DNA from: a virus
Length of the DNA stretch: 26,550 bases
IMG/VR virus record: IMGVR_UViG_3300017613_001350
Location: 1 to 26,550 of that record
Strand: one strand, 5' to 3'
In this document: one piece after another, positions 1 to 6,220 of the stretch
Numbering within the stretch: the stretch's first letter is position 1
Layout: every line of letters starts with the position of its first letter
Made by a program: the position numbers and the translations under genes
Notes under the pieces: model-generated
The model's database searches: none
What the model was told of the DNA's origin: nothing
Seen by the model: the letters and a program-made list of their open reading frames with translations, nothing else

Positions 1-259
1 CGATTATATTACTCAATTCCTCGCTTTCGACATTCAAGTTGAGTAATCCTACCACTAAGCCAAAACACCTAGCAAGACCAAGCCGGTTGCGCTTTGCGGG
101 ATTTCTCTTGTTATTTTTCTTTTTACTCAAGTGTGATAAATAAGTAATCGCTGAAACGGTCAGATTGTCGCCTCCTGCTTCTGCCCATTCGCTGTACGTT
201 ATTTCATACTTTTTACTTACTAAATATAAATCCTTAAACAATTGCAAATTAAACTGCAT
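1..259 (-). CDS. Putative HTH phage regulator (partial, 3' end beyond window)
   Basis: An open frame of 86 codons runs without a stop from ATG at 259 to the left edge, so the C-terminus is missing. The start is supported by a strong Shine-Dalgarno (AAAGGAGGTG) about 8 bases upstream. Residues about 22-45 (YSEWAEAGG then LTVSAITYLSHL) have the spacing of a helix-turn-helix, followed by a basic stretch (SKKKNNKRNPAKRNR). The gene is transcribed away from the early operon and shares its control region with it, the usual place of a lysogeny repressor or other early regulator. The HTH reading and repressor role are inferences; no full domain can be seen in this fragment. Confidence 0.6.
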   Translation of the reverse strand, partial: MQFNLQLFKDLYLVSKKYEITYSEWAEAGGDNLTVSAITYLSHLSKKKNNKRNPAKRNRLGLARCFGLVVGLLNLNVESEELSNII

Positions 260-295
260 TAATTTTCACCTCCTTTGTTAAAATAATTTTCTGAC

Positions 296-324
296 CTTAT
301 ATAATATTCAAATATTCTTGTCAA
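296..324 (-). promoter_or_regulatory. Leftward sigma70-type promoter for the HTH gene
   Basis: On the minus strand there is a perfect -35 TTGACA (324-319), a 17-base spacer and a -10 TATAAG (301-296). The predicted transcript would start near 289, about 30 bases before the ATG at 259. The -35 box lies inside the left arm of the inverted repeat. Confidence 0.7.
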
Positions 325-356
325 GCTTTATTTTTTTTAAAATATTTCTTGACAAG
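317..356. promoter_or_regulatory. Inverted-repeat operator pair covering both -35 boxes
   Basis: CTTGTCAAG at 317-325 and its exact reverse complement CTTGACAAG at 348-356 are 31 bases apart centre to centre, about three helical turns. They are separated by an AT-rich spacer. Each arm contains the TTGACA of one of two divergent promoters. A protein bound to both arms would repress both promoters together. The operator role is an inference from position and symmetry. Confidence 0.55.
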
Positions 357-377
357 TGAATATGGATAGAATATAAA
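349..377 (+). promoter_or_regulatory. Rightward early promoter
   Basis: A -35 TTGACA (349-354), a 17-base spacer and a -10 TATAAA (372-377) give a near-consensus sigma70 promoter pointing into the early operon. The first well-supported start codon is at 546, so the transcript would carry a leader of about 160 bases. Confidence 0.75.
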
Positions 378-493
378 AGATCTCAAGCGACAAGAAAAGT
401 AACTTTTATTAATTCTAACAGAAAAGGATTTTTTATACGCAAGGGTAATGTTTTAAAAAAAAGAATTTGTATGTTTCAAATGAAAAGACATGA

Positions 494-520
494 ACCCCGT
501 GCCGGTTGTCGGTACGGGGT
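494..520 (+). other. Leader hairpin in early transcript
   Basis: An 11-bp stem (494-504 pairing with 510-520, one G-U pair) closes a 5-base loop. It is followed by a tandem 10-base repeat (GGGTAGCAAA) that runs into the ribosome-binding site of the gene at 546. No U-tract follows, so it does not look like an intrinsic terminator. A role in RNA stability or translational control of the first gene is possible. Confidence 0.55.
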
Positions 521-545
521 AGCAAAGGGTAGCAAAGGGGAGAAA

Positions 546-755
546 ATGAATATAAAATTAAATCATAAAAAATACCCGCTCCACGAAGGCTTGATATTGG
601 TTGAGGTTGAGCGCGGGACGGACTGTGACACTGCCGGATTTGATGTTGATTATTTACGAAAAAATAATGGAAAACTTCAACCGTTCAGGTATTACTGGCA
701 TAATATAAAAGATTTTGCTTACATTGAAAAAGGTAAAAATGATAAAAAAAAGTGA
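546..755 (+). CDS. Small early protein, unknown function (69 aa)
   Basis: First gene of the early operon. The chosen start at 546 (MNIKLNHKKYPL) has a purine-rich AAAGGGGAG just upstream. An in-frame ATG at 471 would add 25 residues, but it would force translation through the leader hairpin and has no good Shine-Dalgarno. The protein is soluble and charged with a lysine-rich C-terminus (GKNDKKK). Its end overlaps the next gene by 17 bases. I do not recognise the family. Confidence 0.6.
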   Translation: MNIKLNHKKYPLHEGLILVEVERGTDCDTAGFDVDYLRKNNGKLQPFRYYWHNIKDFAYIEKGKNDKKK

Positions 756-915
756 GAAGTCAAAATTAGATATCCTTACATTTAATATTAGCCTTATATC
801 TTACCCGGATATGTCCTCAAGAAAAGGCAGGGATTTCATGCGCTCGGTACAATTCGACATGCAAAAGTTAATAAAGAAAATTGATAGAGAGGCTGATAAA
901 TATGAAAATAATTAA
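739..915 (+). CDS. Small early protein, unknown function (58 aa)
   Basis: The start at 739 (MIKKSEKSKLDIL) follows an AAAAAGG site inside the end of the previous gene. An in-frame ATG at 715 is less well placed. The C-terminal half (RSVQFDMQKLIKKIDREAD) is probably helical and charged. It overlaps the previous gene by 17 bases and the nuclease gene by 14 bases, so translation is probably coupled. No family is recognised; its position directly before the nuclease could mean an accessory role, but that is a guess. Confidence 0.5.
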   Translation: MIKKSEKSKLDILTFNISLISYPDMSSRKGRDFMRSVQFDMQKLIKKIDREADKYENN

Positions 916-1717
916 AAACATGTCAAACCAGGATTATCACGCAGAACGGGATCATATTTCTTGTTCTCAGACTGCGCATATTGCACATAGCCCCGCCACT
1001 TACCGATGGAAGCGAAACAATAAAAGGGTAATAACACCCCAAAAACAAAAGATCTTTGACACCGGGACTGTTTTTCATACTGCAATACTGGAACCTGAAA
1101 AATTAGATAGTGTTTTGGCAATAGGCCCCGAAGTAAACAGAAACACAAAAAAATGGAAAGAGTTTACAGAGGAAAACGAAGGCAAAATATTATTCAAGCC
1201 TTCAGAATTTTCAGATATTGGGTTTATGGCGGAATCGGTTAGGAAGCACCCCCTTGCAAGGGAATTAATCAGGGGCGAGATTGAACAAAGTGTTTTTTCA
1301 ACGTGCAAGGCGGTATCAGGGGTTAAAATAAAATGCCGCCCTGATAATAGAATCCGTGAAAGAAAAATGGCTGTTGACGTAAAAAGCAGTAAAGACGCAA
1401 GCCAAGCCGGATTTGAAAGATCTGCCTTTAGTCTTAGATATCACGTCCAGGCGGCTTATTACCTCGACATACTCAGGTACAAAACGTTTGTTTTCGTGGC
1501 CGTTGAGAAGACTCCGCCTTTTTTAACTGCCGTCTATATGGCAAGTAATGATGATACAATAGTGGAAAAGGGCGGCTATGAGATGCTAAGAAAAGGAATG
1601 GTAAAAGCTGGCCGCAAAGAATACATAAAAAATTTAATGCTATTAAAAAAATGCAGGGAAGAAAACAACTGGCCCGGATATAGTGAAAAGGCTAAAATTT
1701 TATACATGCCTAAATAG
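902..1717 (+). CDS. RecE/exodeoxyribonuclease VIII-like PD-(D/E)XK nuclease
   Basis: 271 aa from ATG 902, preceded by AGAGAGG; this start is preferred over the upstream in-frame ATG at 881. It matches the C-terminal nuclease domain of RecE (exodeoxyribonuclease VIII, DUF3799-type PDDEXK family). It has GTVFHTAILEP at residues 55-65 with the conserved His59, then the catalytic core P147-D148 followed by D159-V160-K161, and a helix with YHVQAAYYLD at 180-189. Known members degrade one strand of duplex DNA 5' to 3', leaving a 3' single strand. The next gene encodes RecT, the usual partner that loads on that strand. The length is that of a free-standing phage RecE domain, and all expected catalytic residues are visible. 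Confidence 0.88.
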   Translation: MKIIKNMSNQDYHAERDHISCSQTAHIAHSPATYRWKRNNKRVITPQKQKIFDTGTVFHTAILEPEKLDSVLAIGPEVNRNTKKWKEFTEENEGKILFKPSEFSDIGFMAESVRKHPLARELIRGEIEQSVFSTCKAVSGVKIKCRPDNRIRERKMAVDVKSSKDASQAGFERSAFSLRYHVQAAYYLDILRYKTFVFVAVEKTPPFLTAVYMASNDDTIVEKGGYEMLRKGMVKAGRKEYIKNLMLLKKCREENNWPGYSEKAKILYMPK

Positions 1718-1735
1718 GCGTAAGGGAGGGTAAAA

Positions 1736-2785
1736 ATGGAAGACACAAAAGAATTGACAGTTATAGACGAAAGAGAAGAAGCAAAAGCAAAGCAACTAAT
1801 AAGACAGCAGGGCGGGTCTATTTTTACAAATATGGTTTTATTCGAAGATGCACAGAGGATTGCAACACTTATGGCCTCCGCTGATTATGTGCCTAAAAAT
1901 TTTAAGGGCAATATTCCCAACACGCTTATTGCATTAGAAATTGCTGGAAGAACCGGCTCTAGTGCACTTGCCGTCATGCAGAATTTATACATCGTGCATG
2001 GCAATCCGTCTTGGTCTGCTACTTATATTATAGCAGCTATCAACGCCAGTGGCCGATTTTCACCTTTAAGGTTTAATTTTGAAGGTGAAGGGGACGAAAG
2101 AACTTGCCGCGCTTGTGCTACCGATAACCAGGGCAACGAGTTAGAAGGGCCGCCGGTTTCAATCGCAATTGCTAAAAAAGAAGGCTGGTTTCAAAAAAAT
2201 GGGAGTAAGTGGAAAACTATGCCGGAATTAATGATGCGATATAGAGCCGCCACATTTTTTGGTAGATTATACGCACCCGAAATTCTCATGGGCATGAAGA
2301 CCGCCGATGAACAAAGGGATATCGGATATGATAAAATCGAAGACCCGGCAAAAGATGTCAATGATATGCTTGAAAGCCACAACCCTGTTTATAACCCCAT
2401 AAAATTAACAGAAAAGGAAAGGCTCGAACAAAACGCAATGGCGGCAGAAATAGAAGCCGAGATAAAAAAAGAAAAAGAACCCCCTAAAAAACCCAAAATC
2501 GAGAAGAAAAACCCGGCTGAAAAAGTCAAACCAGAAGAGGTGGGCATGGCGGAACAGGTTAAGAAGTCCGGAAAAGCCAAACCAAAAACAGAGATGAACG
2601 ATGTTAATATTGAGCTTTTTGACACACTTAACCGTGAGATAAACAAGGCAACTGAAAGGAAAGATCTAGACCTGATATCGGAAGATATTAAAATGATTGA
2701 GGATTCACACCCTGATTTTCCTCAAGCACATATTACAATTTTGCACGGAACGATTGAGACGCAAGCCAAAAAGATTGGAGGTTGA
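1736..2785 (+). CDS. recT: RecT-family single-strand annealing protein
   Basis: 349 aa. Residues 75-190 carry the RecT family core: LAVMQNLYIVHGNPSWSA at 78-95, IIAAINASGRFSPLRF at 98-113, then GSKWKTMPELMMRYRAATFF and GRLYAPEILMGM to 187. The family binds single-stranded DNA and anneals complementary strands, working with RecE. A Lys/Glu/Pro-rich linker (about residues 235-290) leads to a C-terminal segment of about 60 residues that I do not recognise; it could bind SSB or another partner. The start is supported by AAGGGAGGG seven bases upstream, and the gene follows the nuclease by 18 bases. Confidence 0.93.
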   Translation: MEDTKELTVIDEREEAKAKQLIRQQGGSIFTNMVLFEDAQRIATLMASADYVPKNFKGNIPNTLIALEIAGRTGSSALAVMQNLYIVHGNPSWSATYIIAAINASGRFSPLRFNFEGEGDERTCRACATDNQGNELEGPPVSIAIAKKEGWFQKNGSKWKTMPELMMRYRAATFFGRLYAPEILMGMKTADEQRDIGYDKIEDPAKDVNDMLESHNPVYNPIKLTEKERLEQNAMAAEIEAEIKKEKEPPKKPKIEKKNPAEKVKPEEVGMAEQVKKSGKAKPKTEMNDVNIELFDTLNREINKATERKDLDLISEDIKMIEDSHPDFPQAHITILHGTIETQAKKIGG

Positions 2786-2786
2786 A

Positions 2787-2915
2787 ATGTGTTTATGTAA
2801 TGCCCCGATGCAAAAAATAAAAGATGGATTAAAAAAATGTTCTAGCTGTGGACATTTAAAACTTGTAAAAGAGCCTGATCTAAAGCCAAAAAAGGAAAAG
2901 AAAAATGAGCGATAA
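2787..2915 (+). CDS. Zinc-ribbon-like microprotein (42 aa)
   Basis: The start at 2787 follows the recT stop by one base and uses the GGAGG inside the end of recT. C2-x-C4 and C18-x-x-C21 (KKCSSCGHLK) form a plausible four-cysteine zinc site, followed by a lysine/proline-rich tail (KPKKEKKNER). A longer in-frame reading from 2697 would lie inside recT and is unlikely. The function is unknown; nucleic-acid binding is possible. Confidence 0.6.
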   Translation: MCLCNAPMQKIKDGLKKCSSCGHLKLVKEPDLKPKKEKKNER

Positions 2916-3078
2916 ATTATGGCAATATTATTGTATGTTACTTTTCTTTATGATTGCCGGTTTTGTTACAATTACATTCGGGCTTAATTGTAGATTTAAA
3001 AGGAAAGAGACTTGTCAGAACGATACGGAACCTGGGGCAAAGGCGGGTGTCCGGTTTGCAACGGGGCTGTTGTTTTAA
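2905..3078 (+). CDS. Single-pass membrane microprotein (57 aa)
   Basis: ATG at 2905 overlaps the end of the zinc-ribbon gene by 11 bases and follows AAAAGGAAAAG. Residues 8-28 (YYCMLLFFMIAGFVTITFGL region) form one hydrophobic helix, followed by a basic segment (CRFKRKETC). The function is unknown. Such small inner-membrane proteins in phage early operons sometimes act in host takeover or superinfection exclusion, but nothing in the sequence shows which. Confidence 0.5.
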   Translation: MSDKLWQYYCMLLFFMIAGFVTITFGLNCRFKRKETCQNDTEPGAKAGVRFATGLLF

Positions 3079-3109
3079 CTGGTATAAAAATGAAAAAGGA
3101 AAAAAAATA

Positions 3110-3259
3110 ATGGCTGCAAGAAAAAGAAAAGAAACCGAAGATTTTAGGCAATACCGCGAAAACTTAAAGGTAGAAGATGCAGAATTAAAACAATATTTAA
3201 AGGGCCGTTTGATTTGGAATAGCGGCACAAGGAGAAAAAATAATGGCTGGTGTAAATAA
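3110..3259 (+). CDS. Small basic protein, unknown (49 aa)
   Basis: The start at 3110 (MAARKRKETEDFRQYREN) is preceded by AAAAGGAAAAAA. The protein is highly charged, probably helical, and rich in Lys/Arg/Glu. Its end overlaps the ssb relic start at 3243 by 17 bases. An in-frame upstream ATG at 2954 lies inside the membrane microprotein gene and is not preferred. No family is recognised. Confidence 0.45.
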   Translation: MAARKRKETEDFRQYRENLKVEDAELKQYLKGRLIWNSGTRRKNNGWCK

Positions 3260-3296
3260 GGTAATAATTGTTGGTATTGACTTTACCCATCAATAA
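3243..3296 (+). pseudogene. 5' relic of an ssb gene (11 conserved codons)
   Basis: ATG at 3243 has a strong Shine-Dalgarno (AAGGAG) and encodes MAGVNKVIIVG, the classic N-terminal strand of bacterial and phage SSB. The frame then turns into six unrelated codons (IDFTHQ) and stops at 3296. A complete ssb with a different first 30 bases lies downstream at 3849, and an HNH endonuclease gene lies between them. I read this as the left remnant of an ssb gene broken by arrival of the endonuclease gene. Confidence 0.6.
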
Positions 3297-3342
3297 GGTT
3301 ATGTTGTTGCTTAATAATAGCTTTATTGAAAGGGGTATACAT

Positions 3343-3852
3343 GTGAATGAATACAAGTTATATCAAGCTGGCAATAGTATTACGGAGGTGTCAAAAATAA
3401 CCGGAGTACCATTAAGCACACTCAGGTTTAGACTTTTTAAAAAGGGAATTTTAAGAACAAACACAGAGGGAATTAGACTCGCGGCGAAAAAGGGCAAATT
3501 GTCTCACATGAAGGGTAAAAAAAGGGTTTTTACTCAAGAGTGGAAAGATAATATTAGAAAAGGTAAGCGCAGGCAGGGAGCAAAAAATGCAAGAGGGTGG
3601 TCGTTAAAGCCTAGCGGATACATAGAAATAACAAGAGGGATAAATAAAGGGCGGCCGCAGCATGTTGTTATCCTTGAAAAAGCAATAGGGCGGAGATTGT
3701 GCGACGATGAATGTACTCATCATATAAATTTCAAAAAAGATGACAACAGACTTGAAAATCTTCGCTTGATGACAAAAAAAGACCATGCTGTATTGCATGC
3801 AAAAATTAATTACAAAAAAAGAATAAGAGATAAGAAAGGAAGGTTTTTATGA
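3343..3852 (+). CDS. HNH homing endonuclease (free-standing)
   Basis: 169 aa from GTG 3343, chosen because AAAGGGG lies seven bases upstream; an in-frame ATG at 3268 lacks a site and overlaps the ssb relic. Residues 1-40 resemble a helix-turn-helix ([20 protein letters not shown]). The HNH fold is at 125-152: H126-H127, N135, N139 and H148/H152 in [17 protein letters not shown] then [10 protein letters not shown]. This is the pattern of phage-encoded HNH homing nucleases, which cut DNA near their own insertion site. The stop overlaps the ssb start as ATGA, so ssb translation may be coupled to it. It sits between an ssb relic and the intact ssb. Confidence 0.88.
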   Translation: MNEYKLYQAGNSITEVSKITGVPLSTLRFRLFKKGILRTNTEGIRLAAKKGKLSHMKGKKRVFTQEWKDNIRKGKRRQGAKNARGWSLKPSGYIEITRGINKGRPQHVVILEKAIGRRLCDDECTHHINFKKDDNRLENLRLMTKKDHAVLHAKINYKKRIRDKKGRFL

Positions 3853-4283
3853 GCGGAGTTAATCGCACGATCCTTGTTGGAAGATTAGGCCAAGATCCAG
3901 AATTGAAATATTTCCAGGACGGTTCTGCCGTCTGCAATTTTAGCGTAGCCACGTCTGAAGAATGGAAAGACAAGGCCACTGGCGAAAAAAAGCAAAAAAC
4001 AGAATGGCATAGGGTCGCGGCTTTCAGGCGACTTGCTGAGATTTGCGGGGAGTATCTGACAAAAGGAAAACTGGTCTATATCGAAGGAAAAATTCAAACC
4101 CGTGACTGGCAAGATAAAGATGGAAATAAAAGATACACGACCGAGATAATCGCTTCTAATATGCAGATGCTAGAAGGCCGGAGCGATTCTCAATCACAAA
4201 GGCAAGCGGTTGATGTTAGCGGGATTTCGCAAGCGACAAGAGATAAATTAGCACCTGAAAAACAAAGCGATATACCTTTTTAA
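3849..4283 (+). CDS. ssb: Single-stranded DNA-binding protein
   Basis: 144 aa. [21 protein letters not shown] opens the OB fold, which continues through [23 protein letters not shown], and [16 protein letters not shown]. After a Gln/Ser-rich linker (about 110-135) it ends in SDIPF, the acidic/hydrophobic tip that recruits partner proteins. It should coat the 3' single strands made by the RecE-like nuclease and coordinate with RecT. The Shine-Dalgarno AAAGGAAGG lies inside the end of the HNH gene. Confidence 0.95.
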   Translation: MSGVNRTILVGRLGQDPELKYFQDGSAVCNFSVATSEEWKDKATGEKKQKTEWHRVAAFRRLAEICGEYLTKGKLVYIEGKIQTRDWQDKDGNKRYTTEIIASNMQMLEGRSDSQSQRQAVDVSGISQATRDKLAPEKQSDIPF

Positions 4284-4310
4284 TTTAAAAAACAAGGAGA
4301 AAGTAAAACA

Positions 4311-4493
4311 ATGAAAAAAGTAAAAACAGTATTAACGATGACAATTGCAGCATTGATTTTATCTACAGGTTGCCGGGCAATTTTAGACGATGATCCACAC
4401 GCGGAAAATGACAGCGTGACTATTAATGCCGATAATGGAAGTACCGTTTATCAAAACTCTACAATTCCCGAAGAAGAAGAAGAAACAGAATAG
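4311..4493 (+). CDS. Small lipoprotein (60 aa)
   Basis: MKKVKTVLTMTIAALILSTGC is a lipoprotein signal peptide: two lysines, a hydrophobic core and the lipobox LSTGC with Cys21 as the lipidated residue. The mature part is about 40 residues and strongly acidic, ending in EEEEETE. The Shine-Dalgarno AAGGAGAAAG is clear. Known small phage lipoproteins include superinfection-exclusion proteins and outer-membrane spanins; its place in the early operon favours exclusion, but this is inference. Confidence 0.72.
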   Translation: MKKVKTVLTMTIAALILSTGCRAILDDDPHAENDSVTINADNGSTVYQNSTIPEEEEETE

Positions 4494-4501
4494 ATATAAA
4501 A

Positions 4502-4615
4502 ATGGAACAATTCTTGCAAGTGGCACAAATAATATTACATAAATTAATCTTGTTGTTTTTTGGAATTATGGCCGGAATAAGTTTGATTTCTGCAATATTT
4601 TTCAAAAACCAATGA
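4502..4615 (+). CDS. Single-pass membrane microprotein (37 aa)
   Basis: ATG 4502 opens a 37-codon frame whose residues about 14-34 (LILLFFGIMAGISLISAIFF) form one hydrophobic helix. It starts eight bases after the lipoprotein stop. No good Shine-Dalgarno is visible, so coupling to the preceding gene would be needed. The function is unknown. Confidence 0.4.
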   Translation: MEQFLQVAQIILHKLILLFFGIMAGISLISAIFFKNQ

Positions 4616-4677
4616 CACACGGCCAAGATACGGCACTTAATTTATTTTTTGATGTAATGGCATACAAAAAATATTAA
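4612..4677 (+). CDS. Possible 21-aa microprotein
   Basis: The ATG overlaps the previous stop as ATGA and opens a 21-codon frame (MTHGQDTALNLFFDVMAYKK then Y). Only the tight overlap supports it. Without it, 4616-4725 holds no gene. Confidence 0.2.
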   Translation: MTHGQDTALNLFFDVMAYKKY

Positions 4678-4725
4678 GTGTTTGTATTTTGGCTGTTTAA
4701 CTTATTAGAATTAGAAAGGGGTAAC

Positions 4726-5004
4726 ATGAGGGCAATAGACATAAAAGCAACAATAAAAGATAACGTTTTGGGAGATAGTTTTAGATCGTGGCTGGCAGAA
4801 GAAATTATACGCATGGCGATCGATGATAAGGTATCGCACATTGAAATTATTGACCAGCTATCTAAAAATTTGTATGAGTTTTTTGACAAGGGTAAAAGGG
4901 ATGTTGTCACACACACGCATGAACAAGAAGACCCTTTCAAGCAACACTTGGATACAATAGGAAATAATAGCGCACACCCAATTGACCAAAAAAGGAATAA
5001 ATAA
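4726..5004 (+). CDS. Early protein of unknown function (92 aa)
   Basis: The start at 4726 (MRAIDIKATIKDNVLG) is preceded by AAAGGGG; an in-frame upstream ATG at 4678 has no site. The protein is soluble, mostly helical in appearance, acidic in its first half, with a polar His-rich C-terminus (THTHEQEDPFKQH). No family is recognised. Its stop shares one base with the next start (TAATG). Confidence 0.65.
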   Translation: MRAIDIKATIKDNVLGDSFRSWLAEEIIRMAIDDKVSHIEIIDQLSKNLYEFFDKGKRDVVTHTHEQEDPFKQHLDTIGNNSAHPIDQKRNK

Positions 5005-5135
5005 TGATAAAAGAAACAGCTATAATTTTATCCCTGCATCTACTGGTTGCTTGCTGGGCGGGAACTCAATTAATTTTTACTGCTTGCCTGTGTGGATTTT
5101 TCTTTATTAAAAAAGGAATGAAAAATGGAATATAA
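5004..5135 (+). CDS. Membrane microprotein (43 aa)
   Basis: ATG 5004 overlaps the previous stop (TAATG) and follows AAAAGGAAT. Almost the whole chain is hydrophobic (AIILSLHLLVACWAGTQLIF and TACLCGFFFI), then a basic end. It overlaps the DUF1353 gene by 11 bases. One long or two short membrane helices are possible; a holin-like role is conceivable because it precedes the last gene of the arm, but there is no direct evidence. Confidence 0.5.
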   Translation: MIKETAIILSLHLLVACWAGTQLIFTACLCGFFFIKKGMKNGI

Positions 5136-5544
5136 AAAGGGGTATAAGTACCAGCTTGCTGAAGATTTTCAAATTGAGCTTGACAGTTTCACAACGTACG
5201 AAGCAAGCACAACTGATTTCATTCAGCTATGGGGCAAAACCGGCGACTACTACAGATCTATTCTTTTAATTAAAAAAGGTTATGCCTGGGATGGGGCAAG
5301 CGGCCCGGCGATTGACACCAAAACCTTTATGATTTCCTCGCTGGTGCATGATGCACTATATCAACTTATCAGGGAGGGTCTTTTAAATATAGAATTTCGG
5401 TCTGTTGCTGATCAAATATTATATGATATGTGTATTAAGAATGGAATGTGTAAATTGAGGGCATGGTGGGTATATAAAACTGTAAAATATTTTGCGAAAG
5501 AGGCGGCAAGCCCCAGGAACAAAAAGGAAGTTTTTATAGTCTAA
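5125..5544 (+). CDS. DUF1353-family phage protein
   Basis: 139 aa. The core matches DUF1353: KGYAWDGASGPAIDT at 51-65, then SSLVHDALYQL at 72-82 with the His75-Asp76 pair, and a helix FRSVADQILYDMC at 91-103. The family is common in phages and its biochemical role is not established. The invariant W-D-G-S and H-D residues suggest an enzyme. It closes the early operon and its stop overlaps the stop of the convergent late gene. As no endolysin is visible in the window, it is one candidate for the missing lysis enzyme, though only by elimination. Confidence 0.8.
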   Translation: MEYKKGYKYQLAEDFQIELDSFTTYEASTTDFIQLWGKTGDYYRSILLIKKGYAWDGASGPAIDTKTFMISSLVHDALYQLIREGLLNIEFRSVADQILYDMCIKNGMCKLRAWWVYKTVKYFAKEAASPRNKKEVFIV

Positions 5545-6140
5545 GGCTCGATTATAACCCACATCGAAGCTTCACTAAGTTGGGTTGGTGAATACCAGTG
5601 GAAAGGCTGGTTGACCATGAATTTCAACATGTTTGATTCTTCAATTTCGGTATCTTCGTTATCTCTGTACAGAATATGAACCATGCCGAACACGTCCCAA
5701 CTATGCCGCGTAAAGTCACGCACGACGTACTGTGCAACCCAAGACCATTTATGGGTGCGCAAGCTGGCTGTAGTCGCCGCCGGTTCAAATAGCCCCAGTT
5801 TGAATATATTAAAACCATTTTTTATATATATTTTCAAGCGGGCTATGTCAAATTGATCCGCCGGCCTAAATTTAAGCCCAGATCTTTTGCTCAAATTTGA
5901 TAAGATTTTCAGTTGTTCGATTGTGTCTAATCCGTTCAAGTAGCTTAGGTTGCTCATCCAATATACGCCGCCGGCCGGCTCCCAGAGTAGCTTTATCGAA
6001 GAAATAGACGGAATTGGATCAACTTTTTTCAAGGGTGGAATTGATACGGATTGCATAGAGGGAGCGCGCATAGGCTTATATCTCTCAGCACTCGCGGCAC
6101 TTGCAATTATTAATATAAATATAATTATTATTTTTTTCAT
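5541..6140 (-). CDS. Secreted protein of unknown function (199 aa)
   Basis: The start at 6140 is chosen because it begins a clear signal peptide (MKKIIIIFILIIASAASA, cleavage after Ala18). A longer reading to 6305 would pass through the tRNA-like sequence and bury the signal. The mature part is about 180 residues with many aromatics (FHWYSPTQLSEASMWVII at the end) and a Pro/Ser-rich N-terminus. There is no Shine-Dalgarno before the ATG; the tRNA-like 3' end lies about 10 bases upstream. It is the last gene of the late arm and overlaps the convergent DUF1353 gene by four bases. No family is recognised. Confidence 0.65.
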   Translation of the reverse strand: MKKIIIIFILIIASAASAERYKPMRAPSMQSVSIPPLKKVDPIPSISSIKLLWEPAGGVYWMSNLSYLNGLDTIEQLKILSNLSKRSGLKFRPADQFDIARLKIYIKNGFNIFKLGLFEPAATTASLRTHKWSWVAQYVVRDFTRHSWDVFGMVHILYRDNEDTEIEESNMLKFMVNQPFHWYSPTQLSEASMWVIIEP

Positions 6141-6149
6141 GTTTTTTAG

Positions 6150-6220
6150 AGCGGAAGACCGGACTTGAGCCAGTAACATCCAACCTGGGCGGTTGGCACT
6201 CTGCATTGAGCTACTTCCAC
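6150..6220 (-). tRNA. Degenerate tRNA-Gly-like sequence (CCC by position)
   Basis: A full cloverleaf can be drawn on the minus strand. The acceptor is GTGGAAG/CTTCCGC (all 7 pairs, one G-U), T8-A9 are present, the D stem is GCTC/GAGT, the anticodon stem CCAAC/GTTGG, the variable loop ATGTT and the T stem ACTGG/CCGGT. The discriminator is U and is followed by CTA instead of CCA. U73 and a CCC triplet fit glycine. Several key positions are wrong: base 33 is G not U, the D loop is only six bases and lacks the GG pair, and the T loop begins CT not TT. It fills exactly the gap between two genes. It is probably a decayed or repurposed tRNA. Confidence 0.6.

Noticed and set aside
471-545. Longer N-terminal start for the first early gene
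   Set aside because: No Shine-Dalgarno at 471 and the extension reads through the leader hairpin and the tandem repeat; 546 has a purine-rich site directly upstream.
912-1308. Minus-strand frames under the nuclease gene
   Set aside because: They lie opposite a clear RecE-like gene and show no ribosome site or protein features.
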